Source: Lolium rigidum (lineage: Eukaryota; Streptophyta; Magnoliopsida; Poales; Poaceae). Taken from it: a stretch of 64,000 nt of DNA. Position numbers and translations under genes: made by a program. Below are positions 11,401 through 22,319 of this stretch, in pieces (position 1 is the first letter of the stretch; the number at the start of each line of letters is the position of its first letter). Under the pieces are notes generated by a model. The model ran no database searches. It saw nothing but the letters and a program-made list of their open reading frames with translations, and was not told the origin of the DNA. The stretch is taken from contig NC_061509.1 in the NCBI RefSeq assembly GCF_022539505.1, positions 210,204,254 through 210,268,253 on the forward strand, given 5' to 3'.

Positions 11401-14400
11401 TGCTTCAATTTATATTATTTAGTTAATAATGTTATGAGATCTTGTTTACAATCTTTTGAATTTACATTAGGCTTTCCTGTCGAATTATCATATGCTAAAG
11501 ATCTTCAGAATTTTGTGTATGCAAGTTCAACATCTACAAAATGTTCAGGAATCTACATCCATTATCCATGTCAACATTTTTGTCTACCATTGGAAAATAG
11601 ATACTTACACTGGAGCAGTGAGTGAATCGGTCAAATGGCCATTTAAATACTAGTTTTGACCACCAATTTGACCAACAAAACAGAGGTTATGGGCTACAAA
11701 AGTTATACCATTGTATTCACACTTGAAAGAACTTTCCAATGGTATAATTTGACATATTTCTAATGTTAAATCTTGAAAAATGAGAGTATTTTATATGTAA
11801 ATTTTATACGTGCTATAATTTGGTTGGTATATAATAAAGGGAGGATTGTTTCTTCCGGTCCATCGTGATTTTTGCAGTTTAGCCCCTCATAAATTTGCAA
11901 ATCATCCTGTAGTACATCGACAATGCTCTCCGTCCGTCGACCAGTCAGCTCTCGCGCGGTCTACCCGTTGCCTGGTGCACTGGCCCAGCAGACCAAATCA
12001 TATGCTCCCTGCGAGCGCTAGGAAGGCCAAGCCTAGCTCCATCTCCCGAGTCCCAGTCCTGATCGATCAGAAACAATACGTATTCCAAACTATGACATAC
12101 AATGCTGATGCAATCAAACAGATGCACGACTTGGAATCAGCTACGTACGTACTGGCTTACCAATCAGATTGTTTTTTTTCCTCTTTTAAACCTGTGCCTA
12201 CCAAGCACCAGAACTGGATCGATCCGAAAAAAGCTACGTTCTTGTATCACCCACGCCCCGCCTTGAATGGAAAGAAAAAGAAAGGCTAGAAAATCTCAGG
12301 CAGCCAGGTCTGGTCTCCGGGCCTCGCTCCGAAAAGGAGTCCCAACCGGCATGCCCGTATGGTGTTCTACATAAACACTTATATATACACCGCTAGCTGA
12401 GGTATCCATCGACCAACTCGCTGGCGAGTCGCGAATCAATTGACTTGTGTGAGTGTTTCTTCGTTAAGGATCAGATGAGATGAAGTTCATCACGGCTTAC
12501 CTGCTAGCTAATCTGGCTGGGAACCCAAACACTACCAAGGATGATGTTCGCAAGATCCTCGACTCCTTGGGTGCCGAGGTGGAGGAGAACAAGCTGCTGC
12601 TGATGTTCAAGGAGATGGAGGGGAAGGACGTAACTGAGCTTCTCGCCGTCCGCAGAGAGAAGTTTGCCTATGTGGCTTCAGGCGGCGGCATGGCAGAAGC
12701 TCATGAGATGGTTAGCATGAGCTCATGGAAGTGGCCATGGCGGCAGAAACGCAGCTAGGCGAGCTCGAGGCGAGGCCTTGGCGGACGTCAGAAGCTCCTT
12801 CTGGTACGGGAGGAAGTGGCTTCCCGTCTGCGGCAGTGTCGGAAGAGGAACGTAGTGGAGGCAGCGTGAGTTTGTACGTCGCCGGTGTGAACTTCTACGT
12901 TGGCGGTGGTTGGACCCGTCCAGGAGGTCGAGGAGTCGGCGTCCCATGGGGAGATCGGTGACGGGTGCATGGGGGTCTCCTCTACATTAATGTTTTTGTT
13001 AGATGATTTGGTAGATGAGACACTTATTTGTGCCTCAAAAAAATTGGATTCTAAATATTCATCCAGGCTAATCACAATTATTGTTCTGCCACTGGGCTCA
13101 TGTGATAATATCCCATTTTCTTGCTCATGGTGTGCGAGACAATATTTCTACCATGAAAGACTGGTTTTATGTTCTTTAAATAATCATTAGATCCAACTAT
13201 TATCATCTTCATGTGAAGAATCCTGCAAGGTCGATGAGCCGATGGCCTTTATCTAGACGCTGTCATTCCACCCCAGGTTTTCAGTGATAGTGTGTAACTT
13301 TATTCATACGGCTAGATGAGTGTAGTCATGTTGACCGCTTCCATGAAATTGCATTTTAAATGATTTCTGGAAAAAGATGGGAGCCAGCTGTTCGTTGTTA
13401 TGCCTAAATTTGTTGGGCCGTAGCCCGTAGCAAGTCTACAAAGTCATGCTTTTTGATCCTCACAAATTGTTGTATAGAAGGTAATCAAGGAATCCATTAG
13501 TTTTCGCTGTTATGTTGAGTGGTGATTCATAGGATACCTGTTCACATTTCAGTCTTTTATTTGGTCATCGGTATATCTACAACTATTGAAGTTTTCACGT
13601 GCAAATTTTCCTCTTAACAGATCTGTTTCTCATTGAGAAGGAAAGATAATGTCAGTTTTAAAACATAGAAACCTGGTGACAAGTTGATACTTATTGTAAT
13701 TCTCTAGATTGAAATTAGTGTGTGCAAGACATTATAGAGTATAGATCAAAGCCTGAAAAACCTGTTGCAAGACGCCCACCTAGGCAGCTTAAGAGGTTGC
13801 TGGCAGCCAAACTAGTCGCTTTGGCCATAGGCTACTGACGAGGAATCGATTACTGGTGAAGAATCAACTGCTGCCAGCATCTCCATCACCAGCAGTTGTT
13901 GTTCAGCAGGATAAGATGGCATCGTTGGCCGCAGAAGGTGGTTGATGAGATGTCACAGTTGTTGGAGGATGTGGTTGTCTGCCGAAGCGGTCGCTGGGAC
14001 TTGGTGGCAGAGGAAACCCTATTACACTAATAAGGCAGGCCATTGTGCTCTGACGGGCCCTAGTTTTCTCCTTTCTACATCTATTTTCACTCTGATCTCC
14101 CTTTGACACCTGCTACTGCTAGTAGGCCAAAGAGGCTGTCGTCACGGCAAACGCCTGGGTGCACTTAGGTGCAACTTAAGCGACCAAGGTGCTGAGCACT
14201 GGTAAAATGCCTTCTTAGCACCAATCTCCTTTTTGAACCTTAGTGTAGGCTATACTACAATCACTTTGGTCAGAGTCAGTACGAGCTTCTTAACAATCTG
14301 CTCCTTTTCGTGCATCATCTACTTTGCCAAAAGTTTGGTGACATATCCTTTCTTATGTTCTGCTGTATCTGTGATCTAATGGTGTTTCATGTTTGTAGGG

Positions 14401-14715
14401 AGCACTTGCTCTTGCTGGCATGCCTGATGCACAATCCAAACCTGTGCTAGTATGTTCATTAAATGACAACACTGCCCGGCTCTATGATCTGCCATCGTAA
14501 GAAAAAACATACTAATATAATTTCTGTATGATTTACTTCTGAATTTTGTCTGAGGCGTCTCTTGTTTGTTTTATAGGTTCAGTGATAGGGGCAAAATATT
14601 CGGCAAACAGGAAATTAGGGCAATACAAACTGGCCCTGGTGGTTTATTTTTTACTGGGGATGGAACTGGTGAGCTGAAGGTTTGGCAATGGGTTATTGAT
14701 GCCTCCCAAACCTGA
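8499..14715 (+). CDS. CCCH zinc finger and WD40 repeat protein (ZFWD type)
   Basis: There are nine coding exons: 8499-8945, 9023-9118, 9221-9310, 9401-9502, 9609-9755, 10929-11048, 11156-11215, 14399-14496 and 14577-14715. All junctions are GT-AG and the joined frame gives 432 aa. The N-terminus has a serine run, then a CCCH-like finger (CHHWRAGRC...PCPFLH, about residues 31-48). A canonical CX8CX5CX3H finger (PCKYFLAGDHC...CRYPH) follows near residues 107-126. The rest is WD40 blades ending in LWD, VWN, AWR, VWD, VWA, LYD and VWQ motifs. The family binds RNA or nucleic acid through the fingers, with the propeller as a protein scaffold; the exact role is unknown. Length and layout match plant ZFWD proteins such as rice C3H17. 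Intron 5 carries a MITE and intron 7 a nested gene. Confidence 0.93.
10472..10738. mobile_element. Tourist-like MITE in ZFWD intron 5
   Basis: This 267-bp element is flanked by TTA (10469-10471 and 10739-10741). Its inverted ends are GGACCTGTTTGGTTGG on the left and, reversed, GGGGTTGTTTTGTTCC on the right. The 3-bp TTA target and TGTTTGGTT-type terminus fit PIF/Harbinger-derived Tourist MITEs. It lies well clear of splice sites. Confidence 0.75.
12380..12387 (+). promoter_or_regulatory. TATA-like box of the P2-like gene
   Basis: TATATATA lies about 93 bp before the ATG at 12480, a normal TATA-to-start spacing for a short 5' UTR. It suggests the nested ORF carries, or once carried, its own promoter. 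Confidence 0.4.
12480..12758 (+). CDS. acidic ribosomal protein P2-like, truncated or chimeric, nested in an intron
   Basis: The predicted 92-aa protein begins MKFITAYLLANLAGNP and contains DVRKILDSLGAEVEENKLL and KDVTELLAVRREKFAYVASGG. This is the N-terminal dimerisation domain of 60S stalk protein P2. P2 proteins are normally about 112 aa, with a flexible Ala/Gly hinge and an acidic tail ending in a conserved DDDMGFGLFD-like peptide that recruits elongation factors. Here similarity stops at the GG of the hinge (about residue 70). It continues as an unrelated 22-residue tail ending in a Trp/Arg-rich stretch, so factor recruitment should be lost. It lies on the same strand inside ZFWD intron 7. 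A decayed gene copy or a neofunctional short P2 are both possible. Confidence 0.6.
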   Translation: MKFITAYLLANLAGNPNTTKDDVRKILDSLGAEVEENKLLLMFKEMEGKDVTELLAVRREKFAYVASGGGMAEAHEMVSMSSWKWPWRQKRS

Positions 14716-15396
14716 TGCATATAGTGTATTCTAGATTAGTTCCCAATGTATGTTATGAGGGTTTTTTCAAAGATATGCACGAGTTGAGGTGTGGTTTGAT
14801 GGCCAGTTCATTTTTCTGTTATATCCTACATTTATTCTCCAAGGATATGAGATTCAGCTGGACTGGCTCGCATTTAGAATACATGCAGAGGCTATGAAGT
14901 ATCAGTATGGACGCTAGTGCTGTCCTGGGATGAGTTTGACGTCGGGGAATAATTCCTTGTATTCTGTAAAGCACCGGAACCAAGAAGAGTGATAACTTAT
15001 CTCCGATCTGCTGATAGCTTCAAAAGGATGGTATTAATACAAAGATTTTGTTCGCCCACATTTGTTGTTTGGGAGAAGCGTTCCTTTTCATATTGTGACG
15101 AGTTCAATTTCTTCTTGGAGGACTATGCATTGCTGTCTTCATGACTCGATGCTGCTCTTTTCATTGTGTCTGGTGTAATGGTGTTCATCCATTGCAATGC
15201 CCTTTCTGAAGCAGTGTCATGTTGCAACGTGTTGCTCTGATACATGCACATTCTTGCAAGGTGGATCTGTAGTCGCTTGATTTCTTTTGATGGCACGATC
15301 CTACGTCAGCCAACATAGGAGTTTACAGGAAGAAAGATAAATCACTTGGAACTACGTTGTGATGCAGAATCACGTTACATCGAAGTGAGCCCCCTA
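14716..15396 (+). other. 3' flank of the ZFWD gene
   Basis: The sequence after the stop codon has the mixed composition of a 3' UTR for several hundred bases. I see no clean AATAAA. It ends at the CTA target site of the next transposon. Confidence 0.4.
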
Positions 15397-15438
15397 GGGC
15401 GCGTTTGGTTGCGTCGGCCGGAATTCTGCACCACTAGC

Positions 15439-15611
15439 GCGAACGGGCTATTTTGGCCCATCGTTTGGTAGCCTATGCTCACCGGCCCGAACAGAAGTGC
15501 ACATTGCACAACTAGCGCAGCGAGATGGGCATGCATGCGCGTCGCGAACGGGCCATTTTGGCCCATCGTTTGGTAGCCTATGCTCACCGGCCCGAACAGA
15601 AGTGCATATTG
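15439..15611. repeat. 68-bp subterminal direct repeat
   Basis: Two near-identical copies, 15439-15506 and 15544-15611, both run from GCGAACGGG to GAACAGAAGTGCAYATTG. They lie just inside the left end of the TIR element. Subterminal repeats are often transposase-binding sites; here that is inference. Confidence 0.8.
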
Positions 15612-15998
15612 TTTGGATGTCTGGTTACAACGTTCCATCTCTGTTCAGCCATAACACATGTGTTTGGTTGCTATTTTGGGCACCCCGGCAACAATTTCTT
15701 CTCACCACATTCAAATATGGTGACCTTACCATCACATAACGGCACATAAAGAGCTCAAACACGATCATACGCAGAGCACACACTTATACACAATGAACAG
15801 AGTACTTAACATGGCCTAATCTACCGTTAGAGTGGTAAGACGCGCGCCTAAACCTAGGGCCAGACTACCCATGTCTAAAAGCATTGTTCAACAGCTTCTA
15901 TAGGCCAACATGACAGTGAGATATGCACAAAAGCAAGTGTTTAACAACCTCCTAGAGGTCAACACAACTACAAGATCAGATATAAACAGAGGCATCGA

Positions 15999-17617
15999 TG
16001 GAGCAGCAGCACCTTAACGGTGAGATCAGCAAAAAGACCCTCGCGGTGCCTCTTGCAGCTGAAGACGCTGGAGGAGAATGTCTCCTTCCTGAAGACGTCG
16101 ACCTTGAAGTCGTCGTCCTGAGGGGTGAAGACGATCATGTCGTCGACGTGCAGCAAAAGCCTGGCGGCGAACTCGCTCTAGGACTTGATGAACCCGACAC
16201 GCTGTCCTGTCCACTGCAGCTGCACCTTCCACTCGCAACGCTGGCCCAAGTACAAGCATAACTTCACCGGGGGCCATTGTTCTTGAGCTTGTACTTGGTG
16301 ATCAGGAGCTGCTTCATGTACAGCGGCACGGCGAGGGCACGGAGGTCCTGGCTCTCCACTTGCACGAAGAACGCCGGCAGACGCTGCCTGGCAGCGTGCC
16401 CCAGGTCAGCAGGACGACCGACCCTCGTTGTGATCTGCTGGTGGGCGTGCATGAATGCTACGTTGGGATCACGCAGCTGCACACGGACGACCATGTCGAT
16501 AGCGTCCGGTATGGGCCCTTCCGAGAACACTTCCAGGAAGGGCCAGTTTCGCACAAGCACAAGCAACCAATGTCAAGCAGAAACAGAAGCAATCAATGCC
16601 ATGGACAAGCACAAGTAGAAGCAAGCAATGCCATTGCCAAGCACAAGGAGAAGCAAGCAATGCCATTGCCAAGCACAAGCACAAGCAAGCATGGACGAGC
16701 AGTGTCATGGACTTCACATTGTGCCAATGCCAAGCACAAGCAATGTCATGGACAATGGCAATGCAAAGGTCAAGCACTGTCATGGACTTGTCAAGTCCAT
16801 GATGATGCTTGAGCTTGACATGGAAAACATAAGCACCGTGAACAACATGAATGCACATTGCATCAGTCCTATCTACATTCACATGTACAATGTCATCTAG
16901 TCGATGTAAACAAGCGAGAAGGAGTCGACTGAAGGTACTTACGATTGGGTGGAGCGATAGCGGCCCAGTCTGAGGAGGAACAGGACGCGCGCAGGCGCCG
17001 GTTGGTCCTCGAGGAGGTCGCACTCCAAATCCGGGTGGAGGAGGAGGCGGAGCCGGAGCGTAGGTCCTCAGCGACGGCAGCGGTGCAACGGTCGGGAAGC
17101 GGGGCGATGGTGCTGTCGTCTGCCGACGAGCACGAGGTCGGCTGAACCCCGGCGGCGGCGCGACGGGAGGCGCGCCATTGGGTGTAGGCAGACGTGGCAT
17201 GCCCCATGGCATCGGCGCGTGCATCGGGGTTGACGCGAACCCCGACGGGGGCTCCATCTCCCTGCTAGAGCCCGATGCACCGGCCGCCATTGCGGCCGCC
17301 CTCGCCGTCGGAAACCCTAGTGGGGATGGGGCAAAAACCCCCGTCCCAGACGGATCCGCCGGTCGAATCCCGGCGGCTTGAAGAGCCAGGATGTCGGCGC
17401 TCCGGGTTGCGACGCCGGCCGGCCTCGTGCTCGCGAACAGCGACGGCCGATTCAACACCGGCACGCGGCCGACATTGATCTGCGCTGCTGAGTCGCGGCC
17501 TCCGGCCTCGTACTCGCGGACGAGGCGCAAGAGCACCTTGTTGGACCTGGTGGCCGTCGGCCGGACGGCTGGATCCGTCAGCGCTGGAGAGGATGGCGGA
17601 GGAGGCGAGGAGGCCAT
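15999..17617 (-). pseudogene. B3-domain-like gene fragment inside the TIR element
   Basis: From an ATG at 17617, a proline-rich exon (start MASSPPPPSSPALTDPAV) runs to a donor GTAAGT near 16942. Minus-strand frames resume at 16566-16264 and 16260-16000. Together the latter read like a plant B3 DNA-binding fold: LAVPLYMKQLLITKYKLKNN, then EWKVQLQWTGQRV, then SEFAARLL and DDMIVFTPQDD. The gene is broken by a 1-base frameshift after KNNGPR (near 16270) and a TAG in the usual Trp position of the GWxEF motif (near 16186). The intron region 16560-16930 is low-complexity. The B3 assignment rests on pattern only. The proline-rich N-terminus is unrecognised. Confidence 0.5.
16560..16800. repeat. CAAGCA/CCATGGAC-rich imperfect tandem repeat
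   Basis: Short units such as CAAGCACAAGCAATGCCA and CATGGAC recur many times with variation inside the putative intron of the B3-like fragment. The simple composition creates artefactual ORFs in all three + frames. Confidence 0.7.
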
Positions 17618-18090
17618 GGCGGCGGTTGATGGGATAGGGCGGTGCTGTCTGTGCCAGGAGTGAATGTGGAGAGAGAAGGAGTGAACCCGTGAGGGGAAGT
17701 GGGGAGCGAGGACCAAGACAACGCGCTATCTCCCGCGCTTCTCCACGCGTGCAACGGTTGCACGCGGGCGTGTAAAATGGCACGACAACGGGACATGCTC
17801 GCTGGAAACTACCAATTCGGGCGTTCCTCTAGGGCCTATCCTAGGGGTGCTTTGAGAACTGGTTGGGCGACAACGCGAACCTCTTCCAGGCAACCAAACG
17901 AACCGATTTTTGCTGGGCCGATGCGAACCAAAGGACTCACAGTCTACCAAACGCGCCCCTAGGCTCCAACCAGGGAGAAGCATTGCCCAGCTCCGCGTCT
18001 CTGTCACCAATCCATGCAGAAGGCAGCCCAGCTCGCCACGCGCTTCAGTCCCAGTTCTTCGGGGCATAACACAGTCCCCCGTATCAGTTA

Positions 18091-19377
18091 GAGCATCTCC
18101 ATCGGTGGTTTTTAGGCTTACACCGGCACGCTCCAAAAAGCGTCGGCGTGGTTTCGACCCCAATAGAAGAGCCGGCAACCCTGCGCCGCCCCCTCCTCGA
18201 GGGTGCGAATCGGACGCGCCGGCGCCTCACGACACGATAGTTTTTGCGGGTGGGGCCGGTGTGGTAGCGACTCGAAGCCACGGATGCATCATAAATGCGA
18301 CGCCTCGACTGAAGCAGACCGCCGATGAAACCACTGGTCCACGCGTAGACGTCGTCGTAAATGCGACGCCTCGGCTGCTCTGCGGCTAGTTGGCACCCCT
18401 ATTTCCTCCACGGCCGCGACGCTATCCTCTACTCTCCACCGCCGCCGCGCTATCCTCTCTCATGTTCACCACCGCCACCGCGCTATCCTCTCCTCTCCAC
18501 CATAAAATGCTGTGGTGGCTCCATATGACGTATTCCATGCTTGGCCGCAACGACCGCACGCCGCTTGCGGCGCCGCAACCACCACCGCAGCCGCCGTAGC
18601 CGCAGCCTGACACCGACATCGACTCCGACGATTCTGTCGACCCACGGTTCGACGAGTGTCACGAGGCATACGTAGCAGACGCAGAAGCTAAGGCGGCGCA
18701 GTGGGACGATCAGCAGCAGGTCCCCGATGATCCAAAGAAGGCGGCGATCCTGGCCTCCTTGTACGCGTAGTGCTTTCGGAGGCTGAAGGGGGAACAACGC
18801 AAGTTCATGAACGATGCCAACTTCGAGCACGCCGTCGAGATCTCGCGCCAACGGGCGGCCACAGAGTAGGCGGGACGTCTCCTCATGGCGGCGGAGCGAC
18901 AAAAGTTCCTTGAGCTGAACACAGCGTTAGGCCGAGGCGTTCGCCCGCGAGCAAGCGAGGTTTGCCCAGAACGAGGAGTCTCGCCGATGGCTAACATCGC
19001 TGATGGGACAACGCCGCCGGCAAGCTCATGCGTCGCCGACGGCCATGCTCCACCGCTAGATGCGCGAAGCAAGGACATATAGGTGGGCACGAACGCAGAC
19101 ATCAAAGGGGAAGAACGATGACGAGGCAGGCCCATCGCGCGCCCCAACCGACAACCAGTAGATTAGGGAACCCTATTTTAAGTTTTATTAAGTTTAAATT
19201 CGAGACACTTTTGTATAAAACTAGTTAATATTCTTATAAATTTTGTTTTTAAAATGTTATTTACATTTGAATTTCTATTGGGGGCTGCCGTATAGGCGGC
19301 GCCGGTGCCAGCGCTCTCCATACGGCAGTGTCGATGCCCCTGCTAGTGCCTATTTAGGAGCACCGGTGAAGATGCTC
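18091..19377 (+). mobile_element. Harbinger-like TIR element with decayed ORF
   Basis: The 1287-bp element has inverted ends GAGCATCTCCATCGGTG on the left and, reversed, GAGCATCTTCACCGGTG on the right. The target duplication is TTA (18088-18090 and 19378-19380). The cargo is one decayed + strand ORF and no transposase. Its ends are close to those of the elements at 22320 and 26095, so all three probably used the same transposase source. Confidence 0.75.
18534..19071 (+). pseudogene. decayed acidic/coiled-coil transposon ORF
   Basis: One + strand frame can be followed from MTYSMLGRNDRTPLA through DTDIDSDDSVDPRFDE, DPKKAAILASLYA, LKGEQRKFMNDANFEHAVE and MAAERQKFLELNTA. Three in-frame TAG codons interrupt it (18597, near 18768 and 18867). 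A frameshift near 18928 moves it to AEAFAREQARFAQNEESRRW. It is a charged, helix-prone protein of a type I associate with amplified grass transposon ORFs. Function is unknown. Confidence 0.5.
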
Positions 19378-19380
19378 TTA

Positions 19381-22316
19381 CCTTGTATGATGACGATTGT
19401 ACTTGTGCTGCCATTAGATATTCATCATCAGACCGGCCAATTCTGGAAAGACCTGCTTCTCGGCGGTTGGTGCGCCCATGTTCATATGCCACCAGGTGGA
19501 AAGCATTGCTATTTCAAAGCTCGGAAAGGAACTGCACGGGGACGATAAGAACAGGCGGCCTCGATCATTTTGCAATCATACCACCCGCGCATGTCACATC
19601 ACAAGCGTGCTAATTCCTTGCGGCACGAACTAGTGACGGGAATTGCCACCAACGGCCAGTCTTGGCATTGGCCTGGTTGGAACAACACTACTCCCTTGAC
19701 ATTATGATAAACAATACTCTATTTTTTTTGAAAGAATAAACAATACTCTATAATTCTTGTCCTATTTTTTTTTAAAAAAACGTTTACTACAGGGGGAAGA
19801 CTCCATCCTTTAGCTGACTGTTGTTAGAAAGAATGAGATCCTCTCCATGAATTGACACAAACATAAACCCAACAGAGCCCAAGATTTGAACGTTGGTGGG
19901 CGGGTTCAACACCTTGAGCTCGAGGCACTGAGCTAGCACTCAGTTCTCTAATTTCAGTTTAATCTGAATTAAAATCACGACTAGAATTATTTTAAACAAA
20001 GGAAGTACATGAAAATTATGTGGTAAATATCGGATCATTTCGAGTCACACGCGATAACATCCATCTTTTCGAGCGGATGCACATTTTCTTAAGGAAACAG
20101 ATATGCCTGCTTGCAGACTCTCTTGTCAACATCAGTTTTTTCAGAAAACTATATTTTTGGGATTCCGGGCTAGTGGCTGCTAAATGGCTCTCTCGCACAT
20201 ACCTTTGTGTTGATTCTCCCTGCAGTCTCCCTATCCACGAGGACGATCTCCGAAAGAGACGGTAAAATCGAGGGAATATCCTTTGGTACATTCTCACACT
20301 ACTGCAGTGGCAGCAGGCTACCAGACATCACTTTTATCGAGCGTTCAACACTTGGCCATGTGCAAGATACAAAAATCCACAGCGCTTACGTGCATCCCCT
20401 ATCGTTCAGCCACATCCAACAATTCGTTACTGGAGCCCCTATCGTTCAGCCACATCCAACAATTCGTTACTGGAGCTTTACTAAAGTAATCTGCTATATT
20501 TTGTTTTGCGACCAAAGTAATATGCTAGTTCAACCAATCCTTAAAATAATTTATGTGCGTAGAGAGGGATTAGCTACGAATAGTTTTTCTTCTGTAGATC
20601 AGTCCATCTGGAACACCAGCGAAGCACCCATAGGCCCCTCCTAACCCATAACATATCCCCGAGTGACTGGACACGCTTTGTCCTTCAAAAACCATGCTGT
20701 GTGAGTGCAGTGTGTTCCTCCGCAAACACATGCCGAAGTATAATCTAAATTACGTTCGTTACAGTATAATCCATGATCCATGTCTTGAGTGACCTGGCAT
20801 GGTATCAAGTTGCTGGATGACAAAAAAATAAAACATGATCGGGTTGCCATATTCGGCATATAAGGAGCGCTTCTCAAGGACAAACACACAAGTGAGGTGT
20901 GAGACATGCTACTTGTCTGGCCTAGTGGTATATGGATATTTTTTCTTCTAAAATACTGTTGCATGGAGCTTTGATTGAGCGTTTCTTATTGCAAGTGGGT
21001 GAATAGCTCCAAATGATTCTCGATATCAAGTGCAGCTGAAGAAGAGCTCGATGTTCGTAGCCCGTTTGGGGATGTTTCATATTCCCTCGGGTGGGTGTCG
21101 TGATTTTAGTTCAGATTTAAGCTAAAACCACGGCAAAAATTATGCAACGAAGGGAATATTTTCTTTAGTCTCTTAACTTTGGCTGAGGTCGCAAATTGAA
21201 CCACTGACATTTAGTATCGGACATATTAAGTCTTTGACTACCGTCGAAATAGTATAGGCAATGACATGACTATGGTTTCACACATGGTAGCCTCTTAAAA
21301 AATGAAAAGATGACAAGTCACTAAAACGTAAAAAAAATGGCAGTTGTTTGCAAATTCTAGGATCTGCTGAACATGCGAAGATCATTAATATTTGAATAAG
21401 GGATAAATTAAAAGTAGCGAGTCGGAATAGAAATGTCCAAGTGATTTTTACCTTATCTGTGAGTTTTCTTAAATTCGATAGGGTTTGTACTAGTAATTCG
21501 GACTTTGTTCATTTTTCTTGTTAAAGCGACTCTTTTTTTTGGTTTGGTATATACATATACGTTTTTCTTGCAAATCTTCTAATATTTATTTTCTCAGAGT
21601 ATTTTCAATTTATTTTAACTGTACTAGGTTTCTGTAGTTTTTCTTTGGTGGGTAGTTTGCTATAAATGAGATCATTGCTACATCATATGTCATACCGATT
21701 TGACTAGATCCAGAAATGAAATATGTCCAAGACCAGTAGTTGAGTTGAGTGTCAACGATTTTTCCAATTTGTATTTAAATTTTAGAAACCAAAATAAATT
21801 AAACTGCCATTTAATTGACTTTTTATAAGCATTTTTTGTACTACCAGTTACAACATGAGAAGTCCAAGGAATCTACTCAGCTATGTATGAAGTATAATTT
21901 GCCTTTGACATGTTACCACAAATACAATGTTAATATTAATGGAAGATGAGAAAAACTATATGTCCACAAATATGAAATTTGCCATAATATTTCAGTTGTT
22001 TTATCCTTCAAATTTTGTTAGGGGTTGTACCAATTATAATGTCTGCCCATAATACCGTCCTCTGTACATAAATTGTTTGTTCTCATGAATTTGACTACTG
22101 TGTTTTTTTTTTTTTGAAGAACAAAAAAACAATTTTAGTGGATGCAAAATTTTCTGTTCTTGAGTCTATGTCCACAACCACGCGCCACAAAATTTATGGT
22201 CGAGTCGCTGTTCCAAGTTCCAACTGAGGCCACATACAGTTATAACCGTACTATTAGTATATTTTTTCTTTCGAAACAGTGTAGTGCTCCCGTTTTTTTT
22301 CGTTTGCCAAACGTAC
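19381..22316. other. intergenic, no gene seen
   Basis: The sequence is AT-rich with poly-A and poly-T runs. The only structure I can support is a perfect 40-bp tandem duplication at 20396-20475. ORFs here are short, lack recognisable domains and overlap repeats. Confidence 0.5.
20396..20475. repeat. 40-bp tandem duplication
   Basis: The unit starting CCCCTATCGTTCAGCCACAT occurs twice in direct succession with no difference seen (20396-20435 and 20436-20475). It is a recent local duplication. Confidence 0.9.
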
Positions 22317-22319
22317 TAA

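Larger units (their letters stand above)
11216..14398 (+). other. ZFWD intron 7, 3.2 kb, with nested content
   Basis: The other introns are 77-1173 bp, so this one is expanded. It holds AT-rich sequence to about 11830, then a unit with promoter-like features and the P2-like ORF at 12480-12758. After that come about 1.6 kb with no clear coding sequence, including a GC-richer patch at 13750-14220 that may be an old transposon. No TSD could be placed around the inserted material. Confidence 0.6.
15397..17958 (-). mobile_element. Harbinger-like TIR element carrying a B3-like gene fragment
   Basis: The 2562-bp element has perfect 13-bp inverted ends (GGGCGCGTTTGGT and its complement) and a 3-bp direct repeat CTA at 15394-15396 and 17959-17961. 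The 3-bp target and GTTTGGT terminus suggest a PIF/Harbinger-type element. No transposase is visible. Its cargo on the minus strand is a broken multi-exon gene with a B3-like region, so it resembles Pack-type elements that capture host genes. A 68-bp subterminal direct repeat lies near the left end. Confidence 0.7.

Noticed and set aside
16469..17716. 415-aa single ORF
   Set aside because: Its 3' half runs through the CAAGCA tandem repeat past a strong GTAAGT donor; only the proline-rich 5' part is likely to be an exon.
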